Origin: Lacticaseibacillus sharpeae JCM 1186 = DSM 20505
Lineage (GTDB): Bacteria > Bacillota > Bacilli > Lactobacillales > Lactobacillaceae
Assembly: GCF_001436225.1 (NCBI RefSeq)
Contig: NZ_AYYO01000011.1
Coordinates: 1 to 64,000 of the forward strand
Reading direction: 5' to 3'
DNA length: 64,000 bases
Position numbers and translations under genes: made by a program. Positions 34,527 to 45,180 of this stretch are shown here, one piece after another (position 1 is the stretch's first letter; the number at the start of each line of letters is the position of its first letter). Below the pieces are notes generated by a model. That model did not search any database, was not told the DNA's origin, and saw only the letters and a list, made by a program, of their open reading frames with translations.

Positions 34527-34997
34527 ATGGTGCAAAAATACACGTTAGTTAGCTTGATGACCCCCATTGGCGTTGTGGCCATTAACCGGCGTAAGAAGCC
34601 ATTTCGCGGGATGTGGAACCTGATTGGCGGCAAAGTCGAACCGGACGAGACTAACCTGGCCGGTGCAGCGCGCGAAACCTATGAAGAAGCAGGCGTGCGT
34701 CTGCCGGAATACCGCTTCACGGACTTAGGGGTCTTGGACTGGTTCGTTGACGACGAGCTTGTCGGCTTGATTTATCTGTACACCGCCAAAATTGGTGATG
34801 AACTGGGCCTGCCGCGAAACACGCGCGAGGGCATTCTGGCCGCGCTTGATCCAGAATGGCTCAGTGCCCCGAACAACATGGGCGCCGTGCCCGATGTGCG
34901 GGAAGTATTGCCCCACATGATGACGGGCAAGACCGGGCAACACCTGGAAGCGCGGTATGCAGGCGACGAACTGATTAGCGTTCATGCGTTGAACTAA
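34527..34997 (+). CDS. NUDIX hydrolase
   Basis: 156 residues with a complete NUDIX box: GGKVEPDETNLAGAARETYEEAGV (G-x5-E-x7-REuxEE-x-G-u form). It hydrolyses a nucleoside diphosphate linked to another group; substrate unknown, with an MutT-like appearance. GGAG lies nine bases before the ATG. It is the last gene of the run before an 18-bp bidirectional terminator. Confidence 0.9.
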   Translation: MVQKYTLVSLMTPIGVVAINRRKKPFRGMWNLIGGKVEPDETNLAGAARETYEEAGVRLPEYRFTDLGVLDWFVDDELVGLIYLYTAKIGDELGLPRNTREGILAALDPEWLSAPNNMGAVPDVREVLPHMMTGKTGQHLEARYAGDELISVHALN

Positions 34998-34998
34998 C

Positions 34999-35046
34999 AA
35001 ACAGCACCAACTTCTATCTGGATTAGGTAGAAGTTGGTGCTGTTTT
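34999..35046. terminator. Bidirectional terminator, long stem
   Basis: An 18-bp stem (ACAGCACCAACTTCTATC with its complement, G-U allowed) with T/A runs on both sides. It lies between converging genes. Confidence 0.9.
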
Positions 35047-35053
35047 TGCTTGT

Positions 35054-35599
35054 TCAGTTGTTTTGCCAAGGTTGCATGATGTTGGCCACTTCATCAAGTG
35101 TAATTGCCAGCATGACTGTGTCACGGCTATGTGGTCGGCTAATGGCACTGTAACCAAACTGTTCATAGTATGCCCTAGTTGATTTAAGTGATTCCACACA
35201 GATGATTGTATAGCTGCCTAGTTTGAATTTTTGTGCTAAAGCAAGTTCAAATAGTTTGACCATCATTTCAAAGCCAATGTGCGTGTTTTGATGTTGTTTC
35301 GCAACAGCAAAAAAATTGATGACAATGGCTGGGTACGTATTGATTCCGAGGTTCTTCAAGCTGTGAGAGCTGCGAAACTTACGTGAAAGCTCGAGCGAAT
35401 CATTTTGTAAGGTAAAAAAGCCTAAAAGTTCAGAATGATCTTGGAGCAGGAAAATATTCGCAATTCTTGGGGCATCCGCAGACTGGTGTAAAAAAACATC
35501 AATTTCCGGGTTGCCACAGCAAAACTGATTAATATTACTAGCAGGTATTGGTGCCGCGTAGTAACTAGTTAAGCTTGCAGCACGCCACTTACTGGTCAT
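35054..35599 (-). CDS. GNAT acetyltransferase, possible toxin component
   Basis: 181 residues. A GNAT fold is suggested by NIFLLQDHSELLGFFTLQND, YPAIVINFFAVAKQHQNTHIGFEMM (acetyl-CoA loop, with an altered Q-x-x-H-x-G instead of Q/R-x-x-G-x-G) and STRAYYEQFGY. Overall it resembles TacT/AtaT-like acetyltransferases. It overlaps by 11 bases a 59-residue gene upstream, like a toxin-antitoxin pair. It is more AT-rich than its neighbours. It may instead be an ordinary GNAT enzyme. Confidence 0.75.
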   Translation of the reverse strand: MTSKWRAASLTSYYAAPIPASNINQFCCGNPEIDVFLHQSADAPRIANIFLLQDHSELLGFFTLQNDSLELSRKFRSSHSLKNLGINTYPAIVINFFAVAKQHQNTHIGFEMMVKLFELALAQKFKLGSYTIICVESLKSTRAYYEQFGYSAISRPHSRDTVMLAITLDEVANIMQPWQNN

Positions 35600-35768
35600 T
35601 AGTACGTTCCTCCTGCAGCTTGCGCACTTTGATGAACATGGCTTTGCCTTTTGCTTCCAGTTCCCGTTTGCGTTCCGGCGTCAGCTTGCCGTTGATACGG
35701 TCAACAAACTCGTCGTAGTCCTTGGGCTCCATTTCAATTACGCGGTGCTTGCGGTGTTTGTTAAACAT
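35589..35768 (-). CDS. 59-residue protein, partner of the GNAT gene
   Basis: The minus strand starts MFNKHRKHRVIEMEPKDYDE and ends KLQEERTNDQ. AAGGAGGG lies seven bases before the ATG. It is highly charged (K, R, E) and predicted helical (LTPERKRELEAKGKAMF). The stop lies inside the start of the GNAT gene, so the two are coupled. Position and size suit an antitoxin, but it does not look like the RHH DUF1778 antitoxins usually paired with GNAT toxins. An inverted repeat (35814-35836) lies upstream. Confidence 0.65.
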   Translation of the reverse strand: MFNKHRKHRVIEMEPKDYDEFVDRINGKLTPERKRELEAKGKAMFIKVRKLQEERTNDQ

Positions 35769-35813
35769 GTAATCCCTCCTTAGTCAACTTAGTGGCCACG
35801 ACGCCGAACCTTG

Positions 35814-35836
35814 CCACCCTCATTGTAGCTGGGTGG
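35814..35836. promoter_or_regulatory. Inverted repeat upstream of the GNAT operon
   Basis: CCACCC (35814-35819) and GGGTGG (35831-35836) flank TACAAT (minus strand), a possible -10. It would suit autorepression. Confidence 0.35.
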
Positions 35837-35973
35837 GCGTGTCAATAAAATTCTCGTGCGTGAACTAGTTGTGTTTTAATGGCCCTACTAGTAGATTACG
35901 CGAAAAAGAGGTTAATGCCCCGAAACGTTAGGAAAATAATTGGCTCATCTCTGCATGCATTTAGTGTCGGCCC

Positions 35974-36153
35974 TATCCGCAAAATTCGACTTAACAAATA
36001 TCGGATAAATGCGGACAGCAGAGCGTTAGTGCGGTACATTATGTCTGCGGAGCCATGTTATCCGCAATACGTGTTTAACAGCATAGGCGGCTGTTATTTC
36101 CTTTCATGTTTTCGGTGCGAATCCCCGGTGGGTGTCCGGGGATTTTTTTTTTT
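35974..36153 (+). ncRNA. Candidate structured RNA with switch-like alternative pairing
   Basis: CGGATAA (36002-36008) pairs with TTATCCG (36058-36064), and inside it GCGGACA (36011-36017) pairs with TGTCTGC (36042-36048). The same CGGATA can pair instead with TATCCG at 35974-35979. Then AACAGC/GCTGTT (36077-36082 with 36090-36095) and a terminator AATCCCCGG/CCGGGGATT (36120-36128 with 36136-36144) with eleven T. No plausible gene lies upstream or downstream on this strand. No promoter was recognised. The rest of the gap 35769-36216 shows nothing. Confidence 0.5.
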
Positions 36154-36174
36154 GCGATTAATATTTGGCGGGTC

Positions 36175-36200
36175 AAAAAAGTCCACCACGGTAAGGTGGA
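36175..36200 (-). terminator. Terminator of the ThrE-type gene
   Basis: On the minus strand TCCACC (36200-36195) pairs with GGTGGA (36187-36182), followed by a T-run. The gene ends at 36217. Confidence 0.7.
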
Positions 36201-36216
36201 GGACGTGCAGTTTAGT

Positions 36217-37572
36217 TTAACCAGAATGCCGCCAAGCCGGATCGGTCAGAATCCGGGCGGTTGCGAGGCCTAATGGAAGGGCGACGACCATCAGGGCCGC
36301 CTTAATGAGCCACGAACCGCCAACGTCGAAGTTGTTCAGGCCGAGGTTGTACACGGCGCGGTACATGTAAAGGCCGGGCACCATGATGACGATGCTGGGC
36401 ACGGTGAGTGAAATCCGCGGGAAGGCGAGGCGCTTGCTAAACCAGGATGCTCCCAGTCCGGCGACCAGCGCTCCAGCAAATGCGGCTGCAGCAGCGGGGG
36501 TGCCGATGAGGTCAGCAAGTTCCAGCCGCAGCGTGTTGCCGACCGCGCCGACAATTCCTGCCGCCGCCGCCATTTTCACCGGGCTATTGAACATCAGCGA
36601 GAAGCCGAACACCCCGACGAAACTGGCGATGAGCCGCAATACCATGTTGAGCACGGGGTCAAGGCCAAGCGGCACGAAGTCTTGCGGACGGAAGTGGACG
36701 AGCATCGCCACGAGCCAGCCAGTCAGCGTGGCGATAACGATCACCGTGATGGCGAACGTCGCGCGTTCCAACCCGGATCGCATGTCCGATTTGACGATGT
36801 CCAGGCCACTAGTGATGAACGGGAAGCCGGGGATGACGAACAGCATTGCCCCGATGTAGCCAGCTTCGTGTACGGGCGCCACGCCGATGAATTGTTCGAG
36901 CAATCCAAATGCGAGGGAGTAACCCAAGCAGGACAGGGCCACACTGACGGCCGTGGCCGCCATCATCGTGACGGAGTACTTGCCCATGATGCGCCGCGAG
37001 TACTGGCCGATACCGGCACCGAACCATGCACACAGCATTTCGATGGGCCCACCACCGAGCAGGAAGACGAAGGCACCGCAGGCAAAGGCGGATGCGAGCC
37101 CGGATTGGATGGGTGTGTAGTTACCCGCCTTGTGTTCGATGACGTCCAGCTTACTGTGGACTTCGTGCGGCGTGAGGGTCAAGCAGTCGCTGGTGAAGTT
37201 GCGGACGAAGCGAACGATGTCGGTTAGCTTGTCGGTGTTCACGCCGCTGCTGGGCAACGCGAGGGTTTGCGTGTAGTGGTGTCCCCGTTGGAAACAGGAG
37301 TACTCAATGGTTGTGAGCCCAACGTCGGCGGCACAGGTCATGCCGAGGGGCCGGGCAATCTGGTTCATTGCCTCGCGCACCCGCCACGCCCCGGTACCAC
37401 AAGCGAGCATAATCAGCCCAACGCGGCCAACCACGGTTGCCCGTTCGCGCAGGCTGCTTTCAGTGATGGGCTTATCGCCGCTTTGCACGAAATTGTGCCA
37501 GTGAATGGTCATGTGGTGCTTGGCAGATGGCGTTAAGTGGATATGATTTTTCCGTAGTTCTTCCGAATCCAT
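36217..37572 (-). CDS. ThrE-type threonine/serine exporter
   Basis: 451 residues from ATG 37572, where GGAG is six bases before; upstream in-frame sequence is not conserved-looking. The soluble N-terminal part (about 25-140) has the ThrE segment ACGTGAWRVREAMNQIA. About ten transmembrane helices follow, with GLDIVKSDMRSGLERA in the first half and the DUF3815-like second half fused (GAVGNTLRL, FPRISLTVPSIVIMVPGLYMYRA). In some species the halves are separate genes. It exports threonine/serine or dicarboxylates by proton exchange. It is divergent from padR. Confidence 0.88.
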   Translation of the reverse strand: MDSEELRKNHIHLTPSAKHHMTIHWHNFVQSGDKPITESSLRERATVVGRVGLIMLACGTGAWRVREAMNQIARPLGMTCAADVGLTTIEYSCFQRGHHYTQTLALPSSGVNTDKLTDIVRFVRNFTSDCLTLTPHEVHSKLDVIEHKAGNYTPIQSGLASAFACGAFVFLLGGGPIEMLCAWFGAGIGQYSRRIMGKYSVTMMAATAVSVALSCLGYSLAFGLLEQFIGVAPVHEAGYIGAMLFVIPGFPFITSGLDIVKSDMRSGLERATFAITVIVIATLTGWLVAMLVHFRPQDFVPLGLDPVLNMVLRLIASFVGVFGFSLMFNSPVKMAAAAGIVGAVGNTLRLELADLIGTPAAAAAFAGALVAGLGASWFSKRLAFPRISLTVPSIVIMVPGLYMYRAVYNLGLNNFDVGGSWLIKAALMVVALPLGLATARILTDPAWRHSG

Positions 37573-37743
37573 GATTTCTCCAGTCAGATATGTAGTTATC
37601 CATGTGTCATAGTGCCCTGACGCGCCTGCAAATCTTGCGCGCCAAGTTATTGCTACATAAATAAAGTACGCTAAATTCACGTCAGTTTCAATTTGCGCTA
37701 CCCAACAATTTTTCAAAAATGTTGGCTTACATTTCAGAAAATG

Positions 37744-37789
37744 TTGACAATATGTCGCACCGACCTATAATGATACATGTCGGTTCGAC
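37744..37789 (+). promoter_or_regulatory. Consensus promoter with two GTCG-N3-CGAC operators
   Basis: TTGACA (37744-37749), 16 bases, TATAAT (37766-37771). GTCGCACCGAC (37754-37764) lies in the spacer and GTCGGTTCGAC (37779-37789) at the transcription start. Two identical palindromes over a strong promoter indicate repression, most likely by the PadR protein encoded next. Confidence 0.75.
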
Positions 37790-37818
37790 ACGTTAACAAA
37801 CGAAATGGTGATGATTCT

Positions 37819-38394
37819 ATGTATGATTTATTAATTCTTGGTGCGCTCATGGTGCATGCACGTACTGGCTACAAGCTGCGGCAGATTCTGGAGGGTAACC
37901 TTGAACCCCGCCGTCAGATTTCGAACGGGGTGATGTATCCGCTCCTGCACAAGCTGGAAGCGGCCGGGTACATTACGCTCAGCGACGAGCTAATTAAGGG
38001 TCGGGCGCAGAAACTCGCGACCATTACGGATGCGGGGCGGGCGTATTTCACCCAGCTCATGCACACACCAATTCCGATGGATGCCAAGCGCGAATCCACC
38101 TTTCGCTTCAAGTTCCGCGCGTTGGGCCGGGAAAACGTCGGGTTTCAGCGGCTGGTGCTGCGGGCCTACATCAGCGCGACTGCAGCGGACATGGAAGTCT
38201 ACCAATTCGTGACGCAACATCTACAAGAGGTTGCGGGGCGAACCACGCGCCAGGATGCGGGGTGGTCGCTGCGCACGTTAGAACTGGAACGCGCGCTGGC
38301 GACGACCAAGATTAATTGGGCGCAAACACAACTGCAGGCCATGGCCGACCTGCCGGACGACGCGGAGTACACCGCGCTGGACGCTAGCAATTAG
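37819..38394 (+). CDS. PadR family regulator of the efflux gene
   Basis: 191 residues from ATG 37819 (GGTGAT seven bases before). A PadR winged helix (about 1-85): MYDLLILGALMVHARTGYKL, GVMYPLLHKLEAAGYI, AQKLATITDAGRAYF. A helical dimerisation domain (about 95-190) makes it a PadR-s1/VirR-like long form. A DHA2 pump starts 37 bases downstream. By analogy with LmrR and related proteins it should repress its own operon until a drug binds. Confidence 0.9.
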   Translation: MYDLLILGALMVHARTGYKLRQILEGNLEPRRQISNGVMYPLLHKLEAAGYITLSDELIKGRAQKLATITDAGRAYFTQLMHTPIPMDAKRESTFRFKFRALGRENVGFQRLVLRAYISATAADMEVYQFVTQHLQEVAGRTTRQDAGWSLRTLELERALATTKINWAQTQLQAMADLPDDAEYTALDASN

Positions 38395-38431
38395 AATGTG
38401 CACGGGTAATCCGTGCGGGGGTAATCAAATT

Positions 38432-39991
38432 ATGCAAAATAGTAAACGGCAGTGGCTCGCGCTCATCGCGATGTGCCTCGGGACCTTCATGGGGCTTTTG
38501 GACGTGACCGTGGTGAACGTGGCGCTGCCAACCATGGCCACCCATTTTCACGAGACCTTCACGAACCTGCAGTGGGTGCTGAATATTTACACCCTGGTGC
38601 TCGCGGTCAGTCTGCTCATCATGTCCAAGATGGGTGACATGTACGGCCGCAAGAAGATCTTCCTGGCGTCCATCGTTATCTTCGTGGTCGCGTCCGCCGT
38701 CAACGGGATGGCGCCAAACCTGCTCATTTTGAACATCGGGCGCGCCGTGCAGGCCATCGGGGGTGCCGGCATGAACTCACTGGCCATGGCGCTGGTGGCG
38801 TCGAACTTCGCGGGCAAGAAACGGGGACTTGCGCTGGGCATCCTTGGTTCGGTTATTGGGATGTCCACAGCGTCTGGGCCGTTAATCGGGGGCTACCTGG
38901 TTGAACAGTTCGGCTGGTCCTCGATTTTCTACATCAACGTTCCCGTCGGCATCATTACGGTATTGCTCACCATTGTCTACGTGCAGGAAACGCCGAGTTA
39001 TGGCGCCAATGATCGGATTGACTTTGCCGGGATGATTCTGTCTGCGGCCACGCTGTTCAGCCTCATTTACGGTTTGATTCAAAAAGAGGCGCACACGAAC
39101 TGGCAGTGGACCAACCTACACGTGGCGGGTTGGCTCATCGCCGCGGTTATCTTATTCATCGCCTTCATCGTCGCTGAACGCAAAGTCAAAGCGCCGATGG
39201 TCGACCTCACGATGTTCAAGAGCGGCCACTTCATCGGCACCATCATCGTGGCGCTTGCCTTAGGGGTGGCCATCTACTCCTTCAACGCGTTCCTGACCGT
39301 GCTGATGCAAAACTACATCGGCTACTCGGCCTTTGCGACTGGGTTGCGGCAGCTCACCATCAGCATTTGGTCGCTTATCCTCGGCCCCGTCACCGGGATT
39401 CTTGGGGCACGGTACAGCAAGCGGAAGATGATTGGTTTCTCGCTCTTTCTCGGGGGCATCGGCTTTTTGCTCTTCATGAACGCCATGACGGTCCACCTGA
39501 GTTTCAGCCGGATGTGGCCAGCGATGATCCTGATGGGGATTACGAACGGGATGGTGAACCCACTGCTGAACACGGCGGGGATGGAAGGCGTGAACCCGAA
39601 GGAAATGGGGATGGCTTCCGGTCTCATCAACGTGTTCCGCCAAATCGGGACCACAATCGGGGTGGTCGGCCTCGGGCTGGTGCAAGATCACCGGTACGCA
39701 AGCTTCTTGGCCAGCCACATGGACAAAATTGCGGGCATGCCGGCTGCTGCTGGCAGTGCAATCAAGCAGGCGCTAGTTGACGCCGGACCGTTTGCGGGTC
39801 ACGGTATTGCCTTTTCTGCCCGCATGACCAAAATGCCATTCGCCCATGGACTGCAGAACGTGGTCCTGGGCGCCTACAGCAACTCGATGCGCGGCATCAC
39901 CATTACGTCCGCCATCGTGCTGGTCATCGCGGGGGCCGCGGCCTTAATCTTGATGCGTGATCAAAATCAAGCAGCCAAACAGGATATCTAA
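38432..39991 (+). CDS. DHA2 family (EmrB/QacA) multidrug MFS exporter
   Basis: 519 residues from ATG 38432, with GGGGGT before it. Fourteen transmembrane helices. Signature segments are LDVTVVNVALPTM (motif D1 of DHA2 transporters), MGDMYGRKKIF (motif A) and GSVIGMSTASGPLIGGYLV (motif C, antiporters). It is a proton-driven drug exporter under the PadR regulator upstream. It ends at a clear terminator. Confidence 0.94.
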   Translation: MQNSKRQWLALIAMCLGTFMGLLDVTVVNVALPTMATHFHETFTNLQWVLNIYTLVLAVSLLIMSKMGDMYGRKKIFLASIVIFVVASAVNGMAPNLLILNIGRAVQAIGGAGMNSLAMALVASNFAGKKRGLALGILGSVIGMSTASGPLIGGYLVEQFGWSSIFYINVPVGIITVLLTIVYVQETPSYGANDRIDFAGMILSAATLFSLIYGLIQKEAHTNWQWTNLHVAGWLIAAVILFIAFIVAERKVKAPMVDLTMFKSGHFIGTIIVALALGVAIYSFNAFLTVLMQNYIGYSAFATGLRQLTISIWSLILGPVTGILGARYSKRKMIGFSLFLGGIGFLLFMNAMTVHLSFSRMWPAMILMGITNGMVNPLLNTAGMEGVNPKEMGMASGLINVFRQIGTTIGVVGLGLVQDHRYASFLASHMDKIAGMPAAAGSAIKQALVDAGPFAGHGIAFSARMTKMPFAHGLQNVVLGAYSNSMRGITITSAIVLVIAGAAALILMRDQNQAAKQDI

Positions 39992-39999
39992 TTAGCTAG

Positions 40000-42168
<2,169 letters not shown>

Positions 42169-42174
42169 CGATTC

Positions 42175-42206
42175 AAAAAGAGCTCTTCATTTGAAGAGCT
42201 CTTTTT
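42175..42206. terminator. Terminator after metG
   Basis: A perfect 15-bp stem AAAAAGAGCTCTTCA / TGAAGAGCTCTTTTT (42175-42189 with 42192-42206). Confidence 0.92.
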
Positions 42207-42398
42207 GTGTGCAAGACAATGATTATTGGTCAATACAGCGTAATTTTGTGAATCAAATATTTTTGGCGGTTAAAGCTAACTGCACCCTTTACCAGGGAAA
42301 TTCCTCAAGCATACAGCAAATAGTATATACTTGGTGCAGACAGTTCAAACTAGGCAAGACGAGCACGACGCCCTGCCAGTAGCTAAGAGAGGCATACA

Positions 42399-43178
42399 AT
42401 GCAAATTTTCGATTCACACACCCACTTGAATGACGAGCCATACGCGGGCCAGGAAGCTGATTACGTCCAAAAGGCGGCGGAACTCGGCGTGGCCAAGATG
42501 GCGATTGTCGGATCTGACTACAACCTGAACGCCGGTGCAATGCGGCTGGCACAGGAATTTCCTAACCTGTACGCCATCGTCGGCTGGCACCCAGAGTCAG
42601 CTAAGGACTACACCCCCGCGGCCGAAAAGCTTTTACTGGAACAGCTGGCAGCTAAGAAAACCGTGGCCATGGGCGAGATTGGCTTGGATTACCATTGGGA
42701 TACGTCACCGCGCGATGTCCAGCGGCAGGTGTTCGCCCGCCAGCTTGATTTGGCGGCAGAACTGAATATTCCCGTTTCAATTCACTCACGGGATGCCTTT
42801 GAAGACACATATGCAATTATGCAGCGGAGCAAGATTCGTGAGTTTGGCGGCATTATGCACAGCTTCACCGGGAATGCGGAGTGGGCGCGCAAGTTCCTGG
42901 ACCTCGGAATGTACGTTTCGTATTCCGGGATTGTCAGCTTCAAGAACGCCCCCGAAGAGCACGAATCCGTTAAGGTGATTCCAGCGGACCGGTTGCTGGT
43001 GGAAACCGACGCGCCGTATTTGACCCCCGAACCATACCGGGGTCGCCCGAACCAGCCGGGGTACACGCATTACGTCGTGGACGCTGTGGCTAAGTGGCGC
43101 GAAGACACGCCGGAACGCATTGCGGCGTTAACTTGGACCAATGCGCACCGGATTTTTGGCTTAAATGAGGAAGACTAG
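42399..43178 (+). CDS. tatD: TatD family metal-dependent DNase
   Basis: 259 residues. The TIM-barrel metal ligands are visible: FDSHTHL at the N-terminus, MGEIGLDYHWD (Glu), SIHSRDAF, MHSFTGNAEWA and VETDAPYLTPEP. The family hydrolyses DNA 3' ends and is sometimes linked to D-amino-acyl-tRNA or repair functions. It is immediately followed by rnmV, with no gap, as in Bacillus (yabD-rnmV). AGAGAGG precedes the ATG. Confidence 0.95.
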   Translation: MQIFDSHTHLNDEPYAGQEADYVQKAAELGVAKMAIVGSDYNLNAGAMRLAQEFPNLYAIVGWHPESAKDYTPAAEKLLLEQLAAKKTVAMGEIGLDYHWDTSPRDVQRQVFARQLDLAAELNIPVSIHSRDAFEDTYAIMQRSKIREFGGIMHSFTGNAEWARKFLDLGMYVSYSGIVSFKNAPEEHESVKVIPADRLLVETDAPYLTPEPYRGRPNQPGYTHYVVDAVAKWREDTPERIAALTWTNAHRIFGLNEED

Positions 43179-43748
43179 ATGACGGAATTCAAGCAAATCA
43201 TCGTGGTCGAGGGCCGCGATGACACGAAGCGGTTGCGGCTGGCACTGGGCGATGTGGATACCATTGAGACTGGTGGCAGTGCCATTAACGCGGCAACACT
43301 TGAGAAGATTGCGCTGGCCCAGCAGGTGCGCGGTGTGATTGTGATGACCGATCCCGACTTTCAGGGACAGCGAATTCGGAACATCATCCGCCAGCACGTT
43401 CCGGATGCGCAACACGCGTTTTTGCCCCGCAAAGCGGCCGTGCCGGAACGTAGCGGCGGGTCACTGGGGGTAGAACACGCGGACGCGATTGCACTGCGCA
43501 AGGCGCTGGCTAGTGTCGCCACACCGGATACGCTGGCACCGACTTTGATCACGCAAGCCGATTTGATGACTGCTGGGTTCATCGGTGGTCCGGCGGCCAA
43601 GCACCGGCGGGAACGGCTCGGTGATATTCTCGGCATTGGCTACGCGAACGGGAAGCAGCTGCTCCGTCGCCTGCAAGAATTTCGCATCAGCCAGACGGAT
43701 TTCGCCACTGCACTGAAGACAATTAACGAAGAGGTTAACCATGACTAA
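43179..43748 (+). CDS. rnmV: Ribonuclease M5
   Basis: 189 residues. A Toprim domain (about 5-90): IIVVEGRDDTKRL (catalytic Glu), VIVMTDPDFQGQRIRN (D-x-D motif). A C-terminal DUF4093-like part has ERSGGSLGVEHAD and LGDILGIGYANGKQLLRRL. It matures 5S rRNA from its precursor. It starts directly after the tatD stop and overlaps rsmA by eight bases. Confidence 0.95.
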   Translation: MTEFKQIIVVEGRDDTKRLRLALGDVDTIETGGSAINAATLEKIALAQQVRGVIVMTDPDFQGQRIRNIIRQHVPDAQHAFLPRKAAVPERSGGSLGVEHADAIALRKALASVATPDTLAPTLITQADLMTAGFIGGPAAKHRRERLGDILGIGYANGKQLLRRLQEFRISQTDFATALKTINEEVNHD

Positions 43749-44631
43749 TAACTTACCACCAGTAGCATCTCCAGCCCGCACCCGCGCGATTATGGAGGAG
43801 TTCGGCTTCCACACGAAGAAACACCTCGGTCAGAACTTCCTGACCAACACGGACGTTTTAAAGCGCATCGTGGCGGCGGGGGACGTCACCGCTGCCGATG
43901 ACGTCATCGAAATCGGCCCCGGCATCGGTGCCCTGACCGAATTCCTCGCGGCCAGTGCCCACCAGGTACTGGCACTGGAGATTGATGCAAGCCTGCTACC
44001 CGTGCTCGCCGAGACCATGGCACCGTACCCGAACGTGGCGGTGGAGAACCAGGACGTGCTCAAGGCCGACTTGCCGGCGCTAATTGCCAAGCACTTTGAC
44101 GGGCAGCACAACATCAAGGTCGTCGCGAACTTGCCGTACTACATCACGACACCGATTCTGATGCACCTGCTCGGCACTGACATCAACATTGCCGGCATTA
44201 CGGTCATGATGCAAAAGGAAGTGGCGGGCCGGCTGACTGCTGAGCCCCGCAGCAAGGACTATGGTAGCCTGTCGATTGCCGTCCAGAACGTCGCGGAAGT
44301 TGAGGTCGCCTTCACGGTGAACCGCAACTCCTTCGTGCCGGCGCCAAACGTTGATTCCGCGATTGTGGTCCTGCACATGCGCGAGGTGCCGGTGGCTGAA
44401 ATTGCCGACCAGGCTGGCTTCGATAAGTTGGTCAAAGGGGCGTTTGCGGCCCGGCGCAAGACGATTTGGAATAACTTGGTGCACCTCTACGGCAAGAGTC
44501 CGGACGCCAAAGAAGCGATTCAAAAGGCGCTGGCAGATGCCGGTGTCGAGCAACAAGCACGTGCGGAACAATTAAGCATTAAAAAGTTCGCAGAATTGCA
44601 GCAAAATTTGCAAAAAAATGGTTTAGCATAA
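43741..44631 (+). CDS. rsmA: 16S rRNA dimethyladenosine transferase RsmA (KsgA)
   Basis: 296 residues. It dimethylates A1518 and A1519 of 16S rRNA. A Rossmann methyltransferase: KKHLGQNFLTN at the N-terminus, VIEIGPGIGALTEFL (SAM motif I), NLPYYITTPI (N-L-P-Y catalytic motif) and FVPAPNVDSAIVVL. It overlaps rnmV and ends at a GCACGCC/GGCGTGT terminator (44641-44683). Loss of the enzyme gives kasugamycin resistance in other bacteria. Confidence 0.97.
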   Translation: MTNNLPPVASPARTRAIMEEFGFHTKKHLGQNFLTNTDVLKRIVAAGDVTAADDVIEIGPGIGALTEFLAASAHQVLALEIDASLLPVLAETMAPYPNVAVENQDVLKADLPALIAKHFDGQHNIKVVANLPYYITTPILMHLLGTDINIAGITVMMQKEVAGRLTAEPRSKDYGSLSIAVQNVAEVEVAFTVNRNSFVPAPNVDSAIVVLHMREVPVAEIADQAGFDKLVKGAFAARRKTIWNNLVHLYGKSPDAKEAIQKALADAGVEQQARAEQLSIKKFAELQQNLQKNGLA

Positions 44632-44640
44632 TCACTAAAA

Positions 44641-44683
44641 GCACGCCTGAATGCGCTATCTTTCGTCATTTGGCGTGTTTTTA
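44641..44683 (+). terminator. Terminator after rsmA
   Basis: GCACGCC (44641-44647) with GGCGTGT (44672-44678) then T-run, with a large loop. Confidence 0.65.
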
Positions 44684-44685
44684 TA

Positions 44686-44714
44686 TTGTCCTTGGTTGCC
44701 CGTCGTGGTATAAT
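44686..44714 (+). promoter_or_regulatory. Strong veg promoter
   Basis: TTGTCC (44686-44691), 17 bases, TATAAT (44709-44714) with an extended -10 TG. The veg promoter is known to be strong in Bacillus. Confidence 0.8.
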
Positions 44715-44765
44715 TGCAATTTTTACCAATAAGTGATAGAATGTTGATATAAAGGGGTGAAGTGG

Positions 44766-45020
44766 ATGCCAACTACACTAGCAAGTATCAAGCATAAACT
44801 CGATAACAAAATCGGGGAAAAGATTATGGTTGTTGCACAAGCAGGCCGTAAAAAAGTCACCCGGCGTCGGGGCACTCTTCGCGAGACGTTCCCAGCCATC
44901 TTCGTTGTAGATCTCGATCAGGAAGAGAACTCCTTCGAACGGGTATCATACAGTTACGCAGACTTACTGACAAAATCAATTGAAGTCGAATTTGATGATG
45001 AAGAAGCCCAAGTTTCGTAA
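44766..45020 (+). CDS. veg: Veg family protein
   Basis: 84 residues from ATG 44766, with AAGGGGTGA before it. Veg-type sequence: LASIKHKLDNKIGEKIMVVAQAGRKKVTRRRGTLRETFPAIFVVDLDQ. It is a small, highly expressed Firmicute protein linked to biofilm matrix gene control in B. subtilis; its mechanism is unsettled. It sits between rsmA and ispE, the conserved position, and has its own terminator. Confidence 0.95.
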   Translation: MPTTLASIKHKLDNKIGEKIMVVAQAGRKKVTRRRGTLRETFPAIFVVDLDQEENSFERVSYSYADLLTKSIEVEFDDEEAQVS

Positions 45021-45023
45021 TTA

Positions 45024-45054
45024 GAGCACGTTGCCCAACTGGCGGCGTGTTTTT
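45024..45054 (+). terminator. Terminator of veg
   Basis: GCACGTTGCC (45024-45033) with GGCGGCGTGT (45039-45048, G-U pairs), then T-run. Confidence 0.8.
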
Positions 45055-45180
45055 TTGTGCCTACATAATATGCAATGGGTGACGAATGTTCGCGGTGGCG
45101 CCATGCACTTGCCACTGTTCATCATTTATAAAAAACCGTATACTGATAAGTAAATATTACGCTACGACTGGTGGTTGCTT

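Noticed and set aside
35879-36220. A 113-codon plus-strand ORF over the candidate RNA
   Set aside because: It has no ribosome site, reads through several hairpins and the terminator, and has no protein-like composition. The RNA reading fits better.
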